NCBI GenBank assembly: GCA_030062745.1
Contig: CP099848.1
Location: forward strand, 11,863,501 to 11,927,500
Length of the DNA: 64,000 nucleotides
Source of the DNA: Capitulum mitella
Taxonomy: Eukaryota; Arthropoda; Thecostraca; Pollicipedomorpha; Pollicipedidae
Reading direction: 5' to 3'
The notes beneath the pieces are model-generated. The model searched no databases. It was not told the origin of the DNA and was given only the letters and a program-made list of their open reading frames with translations. Made by a program: the position numbers and the translations under genes. Positions 33,999 to 45,982 of the stretch are shown piece by piece. Each line of letters opens with the position of its first letter. The first letter of the stretch is position 1.

Positions 33999-35205
33999 CC
34001 CTATTCCCGGAGGACTGGACGGCATGGCCGATTCCCGGCAGGGGTGGATTCGGCCCCCCCCCCCCCGAGATCTCAAGAACTACACATCCGATTTCATCGC
34101 AACAAACGACAATCGATTTGCCATGACGTAAACTAAATTTTTATAAAAAGAAGTCGTCAAAATTTTAAAAAGACTGGATACAGGGGGACAAAAAGTTCGA
34201 AATTGGGAATATTTTTGGACTTCTTATAACTCCGTTGCTTATGGACCGATTTTGATGAAACTGGTATCAATCGAAAGATTATGGACGGGACTTTTACCAT
34301 TGGTCCATACATTTGAAATTTCGAGAAAATTCGCAAGCATTCACAGGATTTCAAAAATAGGAGGATTAGTTTTTCAACAAATGAATGAACAAAAAAGTCA
34401 AAAGCACTTTTTTGGCTTCTGCTAGTCATGCTATGCTAAGGAAGTACAAATCGTATTCTAGTGTTTGTATAATGTCAGCACAGGCGGTGCCAGAGACATG
34501 AAAAAGGGGGAACTGTCATCGTCACATGCTCTTCAGATCAATTTGTGACCTTTGACCTTAAATGACCTGCAGTGACCTTGGAATTGCTTGAAATGATATC
34601 GTGTGTATCTAAATTATCTGTAAACGTTTTCAATCATTTGAATTTACTCTATTCCAAAAATTCCATTTTACGACTGTTGTGATATAGGGTACGCGCACTG
34701 ACATTTTAGGTCATGGCTCCGTGACCCGACCTGATATCACGTTGAAACTTGATACACATGTAGAGGGCACGCTTTTACGTCATACATATTCCGGATTTGG
34801 CATTTCATGAAAAAACGCCGGAATTATTACTATAGAACCAAACTGTGATTTTTGATCTTGACCTGGCCTTGTTAAATGATCTCAGATAAACAACATTACA
34901 TTTGCACGTTGCGCAAGTATTTAACTATACATTCATATAAAGTTTTAAGTTCCATCTTAAGAACGCTATTTTTGGCAGTCATTTTCCTTTTGCCCTCAAC
35001 AAGGCTAAAAATGGCGTAAGGTGCCTCCCAAAACCGTTGCCTGGCTCCGCCCCTGAGCAAAACAGAATTCCGAAATCTTGTCCCGGTACGTAGAAGGAAT
35101 AGCCAGGAAAAGTCACCAAGTTTCGTGAAGCTGTGTCAAGAACCCTGAAATTGGCAAGCAAAAAACCTGAGGGGGCGGATTTAGAACCCCCTGCCGGGAA
35201 TACGG
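33999..35205 (+). mobile_element. Complete TTAA-flanked (piggyBac-like) non-autonomous element (1207 bp)
   Basis: TTAA occurs on both sides (33995-33998 and 35206-35209). The left end CCCTATTCCCGG and the inverted right end CCGTATTCCCGG match at 11 of 12 positions. ATTCCCGGCAGGGG is also repeated inside both ends. TTAA targets and CCC-starting ends are typical of piggyBac elements. The interior is non-coding, with poly(C) near the left end, GGCTTCTGCTAGTCATG and many TGACCT half-sites. The copy at 20427-21528 is homologous throughout. Confidence 0.8.
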
Positions 35206-35339
35206 TTAATAATCAGAGAGAATGTCACTTGATACATGAAATCAACAGAGGTACGCACGGACAACTGGCCTACGTTGCAAATTCACCAATCGTTAAACAA
35301 AGGTTGTGGCTCGTATGTTATTGACCAAACCAATTTCAT

Positions 35340-36190
<851 letters not shown>

Positions 36191-36504
36191 CCACTCAGGC
36201 TTTTCCATGCAAACTCACAATTCTCTTTTTAGTTGTTCTTGGCTAAAACCTTTGAACCCAAAAGACGACATACGTTGTCATGCTGTTGCCCGCCCAAATT
36301 TTTACCATATAATAGCGTTTAACATTATTTGGTAAAACTTCCATAGAAGCTGTCTAACTTCTTACCCTGCACAGTGGAAGGAGATTTCGCACTAATGCGC
36401 ACTGGAAAGGGGCACAAAAGTGCCCCCATCCGATCTCGGAAACGGAAAGAGCTAAAAACATGACAGGGTGGAGTCATAATGATTTACATCGTGTGCCATT
36501 TTCA

Positions 36505-36517
36505 TGACCTTAGGTCA
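36505..36517. promoter_or_regulatory. Everted nuclear-receptor half-sites (TGACCT T AGGTCA)
   Basis: Perfect everted repeat with 1 bp spacer. The same arrangement is found at 41664-41676, 41840-41852 and 54279-54291 (spacer T or G). AGGTCA is the half-site bound by many nuclear hormone receptors. The sites lie in repeat-derived DNA. Confidence 0.35.
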
Positions 36518-36692
36518 ATATCTTCAAAGTCAAATGGGATCAAAAAGTCGTCAACTTTGGACACTTTCTCGGCATGTACAGTCCATTCAGTACGACTTTT
36601 CGAACGAAACGGGAAAAGCATATTCGCTTGGCCGTTAAAACGTGGAATACAGTTTTCATTCATTTTGCATCTTGACGAAGAATTTCGGGTCG

Positions 36693-36708
36693 AGGTCATG
36701 TCAGGTCA
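36693..36708 (+). promoter_or_regulatory. DR4-type direct repeat AGGTCA-TGTC-AGGTCA
   Basis: Two perfect half-sites 4 bp apart. The identical 16-mer recurs at 61892-61907, with variants at 38862-38877 (one change in the second half-site) and 62355-62370 (spacer TACC). The conserved spacer shows common descent through a repeat family. Confidence 0.4.
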
Positions 36709-36914
36709 TTTACCTATGGCGCCATTTTTTCGTCTTTTGCAGATCAGATTTCGAGCAAAACGGGATATAGGCTGACTGTAAACGGGCGCTACACGTATCT
36801 TTTGGAATATTTTCAATGAAAGTAGCCAACATTGGTACATCTGGTCACTTCCGGCATTTACATTTATGTACGTATGTATATGTATATATGCACATACAAG
36901 CGAGTATCAATGTG

Positions 36915-37215
36915 CCAAACGTGTTTTAGTAGGGCCTTTGAATGCATATTTCATACAAATCAACATACTGCAAAGCAAATCTGGACCAGGTCATACCATA
37001 GTTGCCACTGACCTTTGATGGCCTTCACCTGAAATGACCCTGGTATGTATAAGCGTATGCATGTGTGAACACGTGTTTTTATGAGGGTCTTTGAATGCAT
37101 ATTTCATACAAACCAACATGTTGCAAAGCAAATCTGGATCAGGTCACAAGCTGGTTGGCCTTGACCTTTGATGACCTTGACCCTTATTAACCCTGACTTT
37201 GGTCTTGGTACATCC
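36915..37215 (+). repeat. Tandem duplication, about 154 bp unit
   Basis: CCTTTGAATGCATATTTCAT and the following GCAAAGCAAATCTGG, AGGTCA and CCTTTGATG occur twice in the same order, at about 36932 and 37087. Differences are scattered substitutions. Both copies contain TGACCTTTGAT half-site motifs. Confidence 0.8.
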
Positions 37216-38162
37216 ATCACTTATGCCCAAATGACGTCGCGTGATTGTGTTCAAACGGTAATCTTATGTAGAACGCTGGTTCTTTCACAAAGTTCCCATT
37301 TGTCAGCGGCAATCGTTGTTTTCGTTATGTATGCTTGACTTCAAATGCTTGAAAGGTCAAAAATTCCCGGGTGATTTCCAATTTTTCTGCGTCAATCAAC
37401 GAGGTATTCAATTGTCATACATGTCACCAAGTAGCAGCAACTAGCTCCGATCCGTTCTCGATATATTCAAGAACAGCAGGTGGGGGGACACAAAAAGGCC
37501 CCCCTTCCAGTGCGCGTGTTAACGAACTCTACCTCGCGAAGCCTTTTCGAAATGGTCACTGAGTCACACTGTAACACAGTGAGAGATGCGTGCAGTCCCT
37601 CCCACACCTCCGAGCGGAGAGCGCAGACGGAACTGCGGCGCGAGCAACAGAAGGAGCCAGTCCCATAAATCGTGAACGACGCCGCGTCTGCCGAGGTCCA
37701 TGAGGTTCTTCATCCTTCGAGGTTCTTCAGCAAGCATGAAGAGGATGCTTGGTGCTCTGGTAATGTGGTTTTTGCTAGCTGTACTTTGGCATGCTGCTTT
37801 ACACAAATGACACACATTTGACTACAATACGTCTTGGTAGGTCGTTTGTGAGTCACCTAAAAAAGGCTGGTTGATGTAATATATTGTTCTTGCATGGTAT
37901 TTCTGATGCCGGTTAATGACGTGAAGGTCTTTCAGAAATAATTCGCAGAGCAATGGCCTTCAAGGTTTCATGATAACAAAATATCTTTCTTAACAAAGTC
38001 AAAAATGGTCTGAACAGGTTACCGGGCTTGCGGCATGATTATGAAAATGGACCGCCTTCTCTATACCGGGAGACACTTTAGTTTAAACGCAAGAAATGTA
38101 TACATCAACAGACTTAACGTTTCAGCCATAGGCCACTTTCCGGAGGGTAACAGATCGACATG

Positions 38163-38225
38163 AGCATCGAAATGACTAATTGCCTTGGCATCTTCAGTTT
38201 CATCATGTTCAATATCTATTGCATA
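38163..38225 (+). repeat. Dispersed fragment (partner at 39986-40050)
   Basis: TCGAAATGA, ATTGCCTTGGCATC, TCAGTTT and ATCATGTT occur in the same order here and at 39986-40050, spanning about 60 bp with few changes. Both lie in half-site-rich repeat DNA. Confidence 0.6.
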
Positions 38226-38249
38226 AGTGATTATGCCGATGTTCATGTT

Positions 38250-39985
38250 TGCGTATCTGATGCATTATGCATACTGCATGACGACTGATTACAAGTATTT
38301 TTGTTGTATGTTACGTTTGTGCTGCGTTATCTCGTAAGACCATCATTAGCTGATCATGTCATGATCAATGGCAGCCATTCCTTTCCAAATCCGGCACCGC
38401 CTGGGGGATGTCAAACAGGGCATCCCCCTCGGTTTTTCATAAATGACTTCTGAACCGTTTGAGTCACCCCAACCAAATTTTTCGTAACTGTTCATCAATC
38501 AATTCTAAATATTTTGATATCAAAACCATTTTCATGCTAGGTCAGGTCAAGGAGATATGACGTTATAAGTACATGCACGTTTTTGCCTCTACGGATGGTG
38601 GTGCGACCTTACTTCGCTTTTTTCATAATATTCGCCAATGAAGAGCATGGATTGTTTGGATTTTCATAGGACACGGATTCCAAAAGACTATACAACCGTC
38701 ACATGTCAGCATTAGAGGTTATGCTAGGTCACATGCATGATGACAACTGGACTGATTTGCACTGTGGGTGATAGAGGTGGTTGCCTCTGACCTTCCCCGT
38801 CGTTCAAGCCAGGCAAGCAAATCTATATACGCCTCTTAGCAAGGTTCACCAAATGCAACGTGAGGTCATGTCAGGCCACGCCATACGTAGGTGTCAAAAC
38901 CACATGAGATACAACGTTGTCCGTGTAAGATCGTTCAGTAGCAGCAGAGAGCAATTAATGTTCCCAGTCAGACAAAGGAAGATGAATAGCTGCCGTGACC
39001 TGGCTTGACCTGGAACCTATAAAGGGCAGGCAGAGTAGATCTAATTATCACGAGATGTCATATCAGCTTTTTACTAAACGCAGTTAAAAATCCCAGCCAG
39101 TAATTATTGTTCTTTGTCACGAAGAGTAATGCAGCCTTACCTGACCTGAACTAGACTGACCTTGACTGGATGAAAAGCAGGCAATGCAAAGCTGATCACC
39201 AGAAGGTTTCACTTCCGTGCTTTTTGTCATGTGGATCAAAACAGTTGCGAATAAGTACAGATCTTTGCACGTGAAATAAGACCAATACTTTTCCTGACCT
39301 AGGACAGCCTTGACCCTACATTTTTAGACATTTTGGCACGCTTCCGATGCAGAAAATCGAAACCTTTCCTTTGATACCCAGCTGAAGGCTCTAAAACCAG
39401 CACTGCCGATGACACGATGTACGAACCGGTGTCAGTTTTTTTCGACGTCGTATTATGCGTTTTACATGACCTGTGATAATGATGAGTCATGTGACCAGGG
39501 CCAACATAAAGTTTTCGGAATTGCAGGACTCAGGGCTATAGATTGGTGGTAAGCCGGTTCAGATCCGACGATTAAATCCTGAGATAACGGGGGTGCCCTT
39601 TTTGACATCTCTCAGGTGGTCGCGGGTACAAAAACACGTCAGGCGGTGCCGGTTTAATGAGGCTGGCAAACACCTGTGGTCAGTGTGGCATGGAGGATTA
39701 CGACATAGCCCGTCTTTGTCCAATTTTGTTTCCAATCGTTGGGCAAGGTGGCCTAACTGGACCAGATGACTGGATTTCAAGGATATGTCGGGCTCTTCTG
39801 CTACTTGGGCTTTTCACGTGGTCGTGGTTGCTGGCCAGCGTTCTGGCAAGCATTTGCTGGTTGTACTGGTACTCGTACATGTGCCCCCATGAGATCTGTT
39901 GCATTATCTTTGTTAATGCTCAAGTTATTGTCAATACATGTGCAGTGATCAAGTGCTGCGATTGTAGCTATTTCTGTGCCCAGAA
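38250..39985. other. Half-site-rich repeat DNA, no gene recognised
   Basis: Dense in AGGTCA/TGACCT motifs (38545, 38862, 39130-39160, 39294, 39470). A 127-codon plus frame (39657-40040) is Cys- and aromatic-rich and hydrophobic in the middle, but lies over a repeat junction and has no supporting signal. Confidence 0.4.
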
Positions 39986-40099
39986 CTGCGATGGTCGAAA
40001 TGAATCATTGCCTTGGCATCGTCAGTTTTATCATGTTTAGTACATATTACGTGACTGACAATCCGATAAGTGTGCAGCTGTTTGGGCTACGACCATCCT

Positions 40100-40665
40100 G
40101 CAGCCAGCGATTTAACGTTGGTCCCGGAAACCCCGCCTGGAGGAAGGACAGCAGTGGTCTGGCCCTGCCTAGCCCACCACCAGCGTAAGAAAGGCATCCG
40201 TCTGGTCCTGACCAGCCAACTGTCCAGGTGGGGGGGGGGAACAGCAGTACTATAGCCCTGGTGAGCTCGCAGCAGGAGTGGAATCATCGGTCGCTTGTGC
40301 CCTACAAGCCTGTAACCAGAGGAGCACCAGCAGCTGCCTGAGCCCTGCCAGCCAATCGGACACCAGCAGCCACCTGTTCCCTGCCAGCTTGTCGTCATGA
40401 GAAGCTGCGGCTGTCTAAACTCCGCCAGCCCCGTGCTCTGAAGAGAAAAAGTAGCCGTCTGTTCTTGCGCCGCCCTGCCTGGGGTCGTGGTTGCAACAGC
40501 TGCGACGGTTTTAACCAGCATGATGGCAGGGTGCCATCATCCGTCTGCGCCACCAGAGAAAAGACCAGTCTCAACCAACCCGCCGCTCGGGGGATGAAGA
40601 GCCATCCGGGTCCCGCCAGCCCACCGACAGGAGCAGAAGAGCAGCCGTCGCAACTTTGATTAGCC
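40100..40665. repeat. Degenerate CCAGC/CTGCC-rich minisatellite
   Basis: A loosely periodic block (about 40-45 bp) with recurring CCCTGCCAGC or CTCCGCCAGCC preceded by CAGCAGC and CTG. Copies are too diverged for a firm unit length. Open frames on both strands are a consequence of the repeats. Confidence 0.5.
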
Positions 40666-40790
40666 CGCCGTTACGGTGGTACGAAACTGAATAACTGAGG
40701 CCAGAATCTGCATCATGATTTTCTTCAGGGTCGTATCAACATTTGTCATTTGTGGTTATCTATTTCACTGTAACATTAAACATGTTATAA

Positions 40791-41993
40791 CCCGCGTCCG
40801 ACTGACGGTCGGCGCCGATCACGCCCGACTAAGGGGGGGGGTTGACCGCCCCCCTCTAACTCAAGATCGGTACGTCGCACGATAAAAATAAGCACACCGT
40901 TGGAAAGTTCGTGACAAGTAGAGCTCCAACTGGTCTCATTTGTCGTTTTCGATAATATTAAACCATTGACTCCCTCTACATTTTTTCTCACAACCGACTG
41001 CATGAAACCGAGAAATAGCCTGGATCTCAAGGTCTGTGATTAATAAAGTCTAGGCAAAGATACCAATGAACAGGCAAAAGTCCGCAGATGTTGATACGCG
41101 CCTCATTTCTGATTTCTTTAATATGTACGTCGAAACGGTGAGCTGAAGACACGCCGATTTTCGCGCCGACCGCCGGCGAGCGCCGTAGCCAGACGCAATA
41201 TGAAATAAACGGGAACTAGTTCCATCTTTTCTTTATTTTCGAGACACGGGCCTTTTCATGGGACATTTCTTCATCCTAGTGGTTCTTCAGGTGGCCGATC
41301 AAAGTAAAATTTCGGAAAAATTCAGCAGTTATCATTCTAGACAACAGGCGGAACTTTATTCACGACAGCCTGTTTATTTCCAAAATATGCAATTTTTGAA
41401 ACTTTCTGAACTTCCTGGTATTACTTGCAACTGTGCGAACCAATTCTGTCATTTGCCATCCGTTCTGAGTAATTCATCGCTGATTTTGGCGGCACTGCAT
41501 TTTGACTCATAACGGTTATTCGTGACCTGACTTTAGATCAATGATTGGAAGTCATAGACTTTGCCCATTGGCGGTAACTAGATATCTGCATCACCCCACA
41601 CTAAAAATGTTATCAGAAATTCCGTCCGTTTCCGACAAAAACGACATGTCTTGAAAATGAGACTGACCTTAGGTCAATGACCCCGAGAATTCCGAAAAGT
41701 ATGAGATAACAGGTCTGATGCATCTTGATCACTAAAACCCGAAAATTTTATTGCGATATCATGTTTTCCGAAAAACTTACAAGTCGCTTAAGTTTTGGAC
41801 ATAGGTCAGCTTGACCTGATCTATGTCAGACATCTCACTTGACCTGAGGTCAAAAGTTTGGCACAAGGTGTGACAATGATCAAGGAAAAGGTACACGAAG
41901 TTTCATGGCGCTGCGTTTGTTCGTTCTCTTGCAATCTTGAAAAAACCTCACGGGGGTGGGGGGGGGCGGTCAACCACCCCTCAGTAGGGGCGG
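40791..41993 (+). mobile_element. Probable TTAA-type element, diverged (about 1.2 kb)
   Basis: The left part has CCCGACTAAGGGG followed by GTTGACCGCCCCCC. The right part, read inverted, has CCCTACTGAGGGG followed by GTTGACCGCCCCCC. This makes a subterminal inverted repeat about 1.1 kb apart. The left terminus CCCGCGTCCG follows ATAA, and the right terminus precedes AATAAT. Size and layout match the complete 1207 bp element at 33999-35205, although the sequences differ. The interior has everted half-sites (41664, 41840). Outer ends are uncertain by several bases. Confidence 0.5.
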
Positions 41994-41999
41994 AATAAT

Positions 42000-43000
42000 G
42001 ATAAAATGATATAATGATATAATAAATATACTGGGGCTATCAAAACACTGCACATGTGGTGACAAAAAAACGATCACGGAACCCTTGCGATGAACAAATC
42101 AACAAATACATAAAACGCTGGTCCCACGCCATTACATGGCACGAGGAGGTCCCTAATTTCCATGCAGCGTAACATTAGGCTAATGTCAAGGCAAGGAAAT
42201 GGTCGAAAACCCTATAATAATATCCTCCCATAATATCTGGAACCCGCCAACTTTGCCACGACAAAGAAGAAACGGCCCAATAAATAAAGGAACACATAAA
42301 AGACAATTATTAATTCAATTTGTCAGTTTTCCTGAGATCGCATGAAAAAAACAAACCATAAAACGCCAAAGCGCCATCTGACAACAATCGCGTACAAGGC
42401 CACGTGAAAACGGATATCAAACAACGCACGTTTTTTCGCGACAGAAGTGTCGTGGATTAGAAGCAGTTAAGCTTTCTGGGTATTTTTGACAGCAAAGCAA
42501 AGCAAAACGTTCAAACTTCTTATTGTCTTGGCCACTAAACCAACTTTCAGTTAGAATGTATACCATAAGTCAGAAAATAGGTTTTGTGTTAACTGGCAAA
42601 CCTTTCAATCATCGCCTACATGGTTACCTATAAGCAGAACCCTCGACGCTACCTTAAATGTTTAACCAGCTGTAAAACACTGGACACTTAGAATGGACAA
42701 CCTGTACGCATTTAAAGTTTACCGTACCTCACGCGTGCGGACGAGGCAGATGAACAGTCATATTTACTTAAGATCTTTTGTTTTGGGCTAATTGGTTCGA
42801 AATGAAATTAAACCCCAATTTACTTCTGAGACACCTTCGATTTGTCAAAACAATAAAATTTATCTAAAAATGTTATTCCTGCTTGGTACCATTAGTTCTG
42901 ATCCGTGACGTCATACTGAATAATATGCCACACTCTACGACCAAAAATAAGACGTCGGTGAAAGACGTTCTGCGTTGCTGCGAACGATCTGTGGTCATCG
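42000..43000. other. Intergenic, nothing recognised
   Basis: AT-rich DNA. A short ATAATGATA repeat at 41995-42025 is the only structure seen. Confidence 0.4.
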
Positions 43001-43002
43001 TA

Positions 43003-43008
43003 TTTATT
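43003..43008 (-). terminator. Poly(A) signal for the minus-strand terminal exon
   Basis: AATAAA on the minus strand, 31 nt after the stop codon at 43042-43040. It implies a very short 3' UTR. The spacing and strand agree with the exon call, which it supports. Confidence 0.45.
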
Positions 43009-43039
43009 TTACGAACTACGTAGGGAATGTATTCTTGTT

Positions 43040-43365
43040 CTAGGTGAAACAGGCTTCAGAGCGCCCGGACCCAACTTTCCCCGTGTCGTCGGCCTCAGGG
43101 TGCTGAACTTTGGCAACGACTGCGGTTGGCTGGTCAGCGGACGGCTGGGACAGCGCCGCGCACCTGACTCGCTCTCGGCGATGTTCACTGGGCGAGGACG
43201 GCGCCCGGGGGCTCGTGCGAGCGGAACCGGTCGTGTTGTTCTTGGCCAGCTTTTGCGAGGTGGAACCGATGACCACGCCTGAACCAGGAGCACTCGACGA
43301 GAACGACGCATCTGGCTGACCTTGACATACGTTCATCCAGGCTCTCCTTAATCCGAATGCTGCCC
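43040..43365 (-). CDS. Candidate terminal coding exon, minus strand (unidentified Ser/Pro-rich protein)
   Basis: On the minus strand an excellent acceptor (TTGTCTTCAATTTAACAG, ending 43366) opens an exon that reads to TAG at 43042-43040, followed by AATAAA. The intron would be in phase 1. About 108 codons: a short start (AAFGLRRAWMNVCQ), then a long Ser/Thr/Pro/Gly-rich hydrophilic segment with basic patches (SQKLAKNNTTGSARTSPRAP), and an end in GRSEACFT. The composition fits an intrinsically disordered C-terminal tail. An alternative frame (about 60 codons) is also open but ends without a nearby poly(A) signal. Upstream exons were not found within the window and the protein is not recognised. 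Confidence 0.4.
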
Positions 43366-43557
43366 CTGTTAAATTGAAGACAATACACAAGGACAATGTG
43401 TCGGATAACCGAGCAGCTGTTAGACTGGGACAATCCCTCGATTTATCGAAGCTTTGTTGGACAAGAAAACTGTTCCTGTGTTATCAATGTGGTTTCAAGT
43501 GGGAACAATGTCTTTGTTTAATCAAGGTGTTGCTATGTTTTGGGAAATGTGTTTAAT

Positions 43558-43575
43558 CATCGATATCGATAAATA
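43558..43575. other. ATCGATATCGAT palindrome
   Basis: TCATCGATATCGATAAATAT contains the perfect palindrome ATCGATATCGAT. The same core occurs in the subterminal arrays at 25240-26526 and 47241-48014, so this may be an end of a related element. Confidence 0.4.
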
Positions 43576-43619
43576 TCGAAGGGGATGTAGGTATCTTTAT
43601 TTAACTGATACTTTGTTTT

Positions 43620-43640
43620 TCAGCATTTTCGCAGAAATAC

Positions 43641-43692
<52 letters not shown>

Positions 43693-43856
43693 ATGCATAT
43701 ATATGGTGTAAAATCATGCATTATGTATTTTGCTGTGCATTAAATATGGGATAAATTTCACACGATTGTTGCTTCTCCTGTAGGTTTTGTCATATGCCAG
43801 TGGCGTGCGACAAAATCTGACATTTGTTTCGCCCCTCCGAGGGAAATCCTGGCCTG
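43620..43856 (-). mobile_element. Truncated MITE of the CAGGCACGTAGC family, ending in (TA)n
   Basis: Read on the minus strand it begins CAGGCCAGGATTTCCC, then TTTTGTCGCACGCCACTGGC, a GCATATGAC motif and TTTAATGCACAG, co-linear with 58055-58317. It runs out into an (AT)n microsatellite (43644-43677), so the other terminus is lost. No duplication can be scored. Confidence 0.65.
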
Positions 43857-44758
43857 TTTCGCAGAAACAATACAACAATCGCCCGACTGGGTGTATGGAT
43901 GGAAGTCTGTTTGACAAGCTCTCCTTAGCACGGCATGCTATGTAAGCTATGCTATGCAAATTATGCTCCTATTCGTATCATCAACATCACCATGCAACCA
44001 TTCGAACCAGATTTATTAGAAAAAACATATAAATGCAAACGTTTAATCGAGGTGTGGTTAGATGGCACCCGAATCCCTGACAATACTCTCACAAACCTGC
44101 TATTTCGTTCCAGGTTTTTGGATGTTGCAGGGAGCTGAATGCAATCTACGGTAGAGGTCAAGGCAGAAACTCTATACTCTATACACTCTGTATCGGTTAT
44201 CCGTCCGCTGCGTTGCACCTCAATCGGAATCGGCACGCACCGTCTTCCACAAATCACGCGATCTGCGTTCTTCTCACTGTTCCGGCTGCAGGCTCCATAT
44301 ATAAAAAGCCGCCTTGCATAAGGCTTGAAATTCCGATCCAGAATATCCTGCCATTATCCGCACCACTCGACGTTCAACGCGACCAAGCCCCAAACCACGC
44401 CAGGTGCGCCCCTACCTCTGACAATGGTGTGGCGTTGCTGAGTCACGAAGAGGATGCTCAGGGCCGAATACATCAGGCGCTGCGCGCAGGACGCAAGGAC
44501 GCACCACTTTTCGCCAGATGCAGAAAAAAACTTCTAGGCAAGAGAAATTTTTGTAAATGCTTTTTCAAGTTCGATGTGTTGTTAAAAGGAATGTTCCAGA
44601 TAACGCGTATTTTTGGGCCCAAATATCCAAGTTGCAGCATGCAACCTTGGAAGCCAGTCTATGCAACACAGCTGTACATTTGCAGATTTTCAAAGTGATT
44701 TCCCAAGTTTTTTCGTGTATCTTATTTGGCTGTCTCCTATTCGCAGCTGTTTCCTGAC

Positions 44759-45009
44759 CAGGCACGTAGCTAGAAATTTCGGGGGGGAGGGCTTTTGTGA
44801 TGTGCCACTGACATATGACGAAATGCATAGGAAAAAACACCAACTTAATGTAATTAGCCTCATATTTAATGCACAAAATAAACATGTTTGCTTTTGTGAC
44901 ATATATAGGACCTACTGTTCCGTATCCCTGCGAAATCGTTACATACCTAGTCTAGAATGCTTGGCTCAGGGAGGGGGCCATGACCCCATGCTCCCTGGCT
45001 ACGTGCCTG
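44759..45009 (+). mobile_element. hAT-like MITE, CAGGCACGTAGC family, perfect TSD (251 bp)
   Basis: Ends CAGGCACGTAGCTAG and, inverted, CAGGCACGTAGCCAGG. The 8 bp outside are identical on both sides, TTCCTGAC (44751-44758 and 45010-45017). This is the cleanest copy and fixes the family's termini and duplication length. Interior as described for 22006-22235. Confidence 0.92.
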
Positions 45010-45616
45010 TTCCTGACGTCACGAGAGGGTGCAGCCCAGGGGTGTTTGCGTTTATTGGTCTGTCCAGGCACGTTCTTTGTGATATCTGCGGATGACTAGG
45101 AAACATGGTTTTTGATCAAATGCACTTTCTGAAGGTTCTAAACCTTTTCTCCACAGAACGAGTGCTGGAAACCTTACCAACATACATTCTGCAGTTTGCA
45201 TCGTCAATATTTTGTACTCTTAGTCTTAAGATTCAAGAACTTGAAAAAGCGACAGTTTTGTAAGAGTATGTTTTCAACTTCATATTACGAGTTATGCTTC
45301 AGCAATCCCCTATTCTGAACGGAAGCCTATCATCGGAAAGCTTGGCTGGCTCAGACCTATCGACTGAAGATGGAATACGTTTGTGGTACACATGAACTAA
45401 TTTATACGTCAAAGCACGCCCCAGTCATAAATCCTGCTTCTAGCTGAGTGAACACCATGAAAGTTGCGTCAGCTGATGATTAGTCTTCCGTTTCGCGGAT
45501 GCGCACGCACCTTCGGCAAAGTTGAAAGAGTCAAAAGATAATCTCCGCAGGATGTTTCAGTCGTCAGTTTATCACTAAATATCTCTGTGCTGTTGAACTA
45601 GAGGCAGAACAGCGCG

Positions 45617-45982
45617 TTACACAGTTGGTTTGGGGTCAAGATCAAAGTTCTTTATCGCCCGCAGACCTGTGCACCCGTTTAGTATCTTTGTCTCAATATA
45701 GGTACTAAAGCAGGCATCACGAGCTTCTCGCGAACGGAGGAACCCAAGCCCAACACGTTTTACGCTCACATGGATGGCATCTGACCACTCATACCCGAAA
45801 TCTTGCTTGTTCTGTATGGCGTTTTTGACTTTGCTGTCCGCCACGAAATTTGTTGCCTCCAGGATCAACGACTCACAAATCAAAGGCCTGAATAGCAAAG
45901 GGGTGCACCTAAGCTCGTGCATCCCGCACGCACCAGGCTGAAGCTCAGCACATGCAAAACAGCCACATATGACGATTGCCAC
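45617..45982 (-). pseudogene. Retroelement relic (C-terminal, possible GIY-YIG/Penelope-like)
   Basis: A 121-codon minus frame. Its last 70 residues contain AIQNKQDFGYEWSDAIHV, basic residues (SREARDACF), a Tyr-Ile, then LNGCTGL and a stop. This is reminiscent of the His-hydrophobic-Trp, Arg-x-x-Glu-Ala and Asn-x-x-x-Gly-Leu pattern found just before the stop of Penelope-like endonucleases. The following DNA (GACTGAAACATCCTGCGG, to about 45570) also resembles trailers I associate with such elements. The catalytic GIY-YIG motif and polymerase are not seen upstream. Low certainty. Confidence 0.35.

Noticed and set aside
45550-45580. CTGACGACTGAAAC on the minus strand as a hammerhead ribozyme core
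   Set aside because: There is no room for stem II between the two conserved blocks, and no flanking stems were seen.
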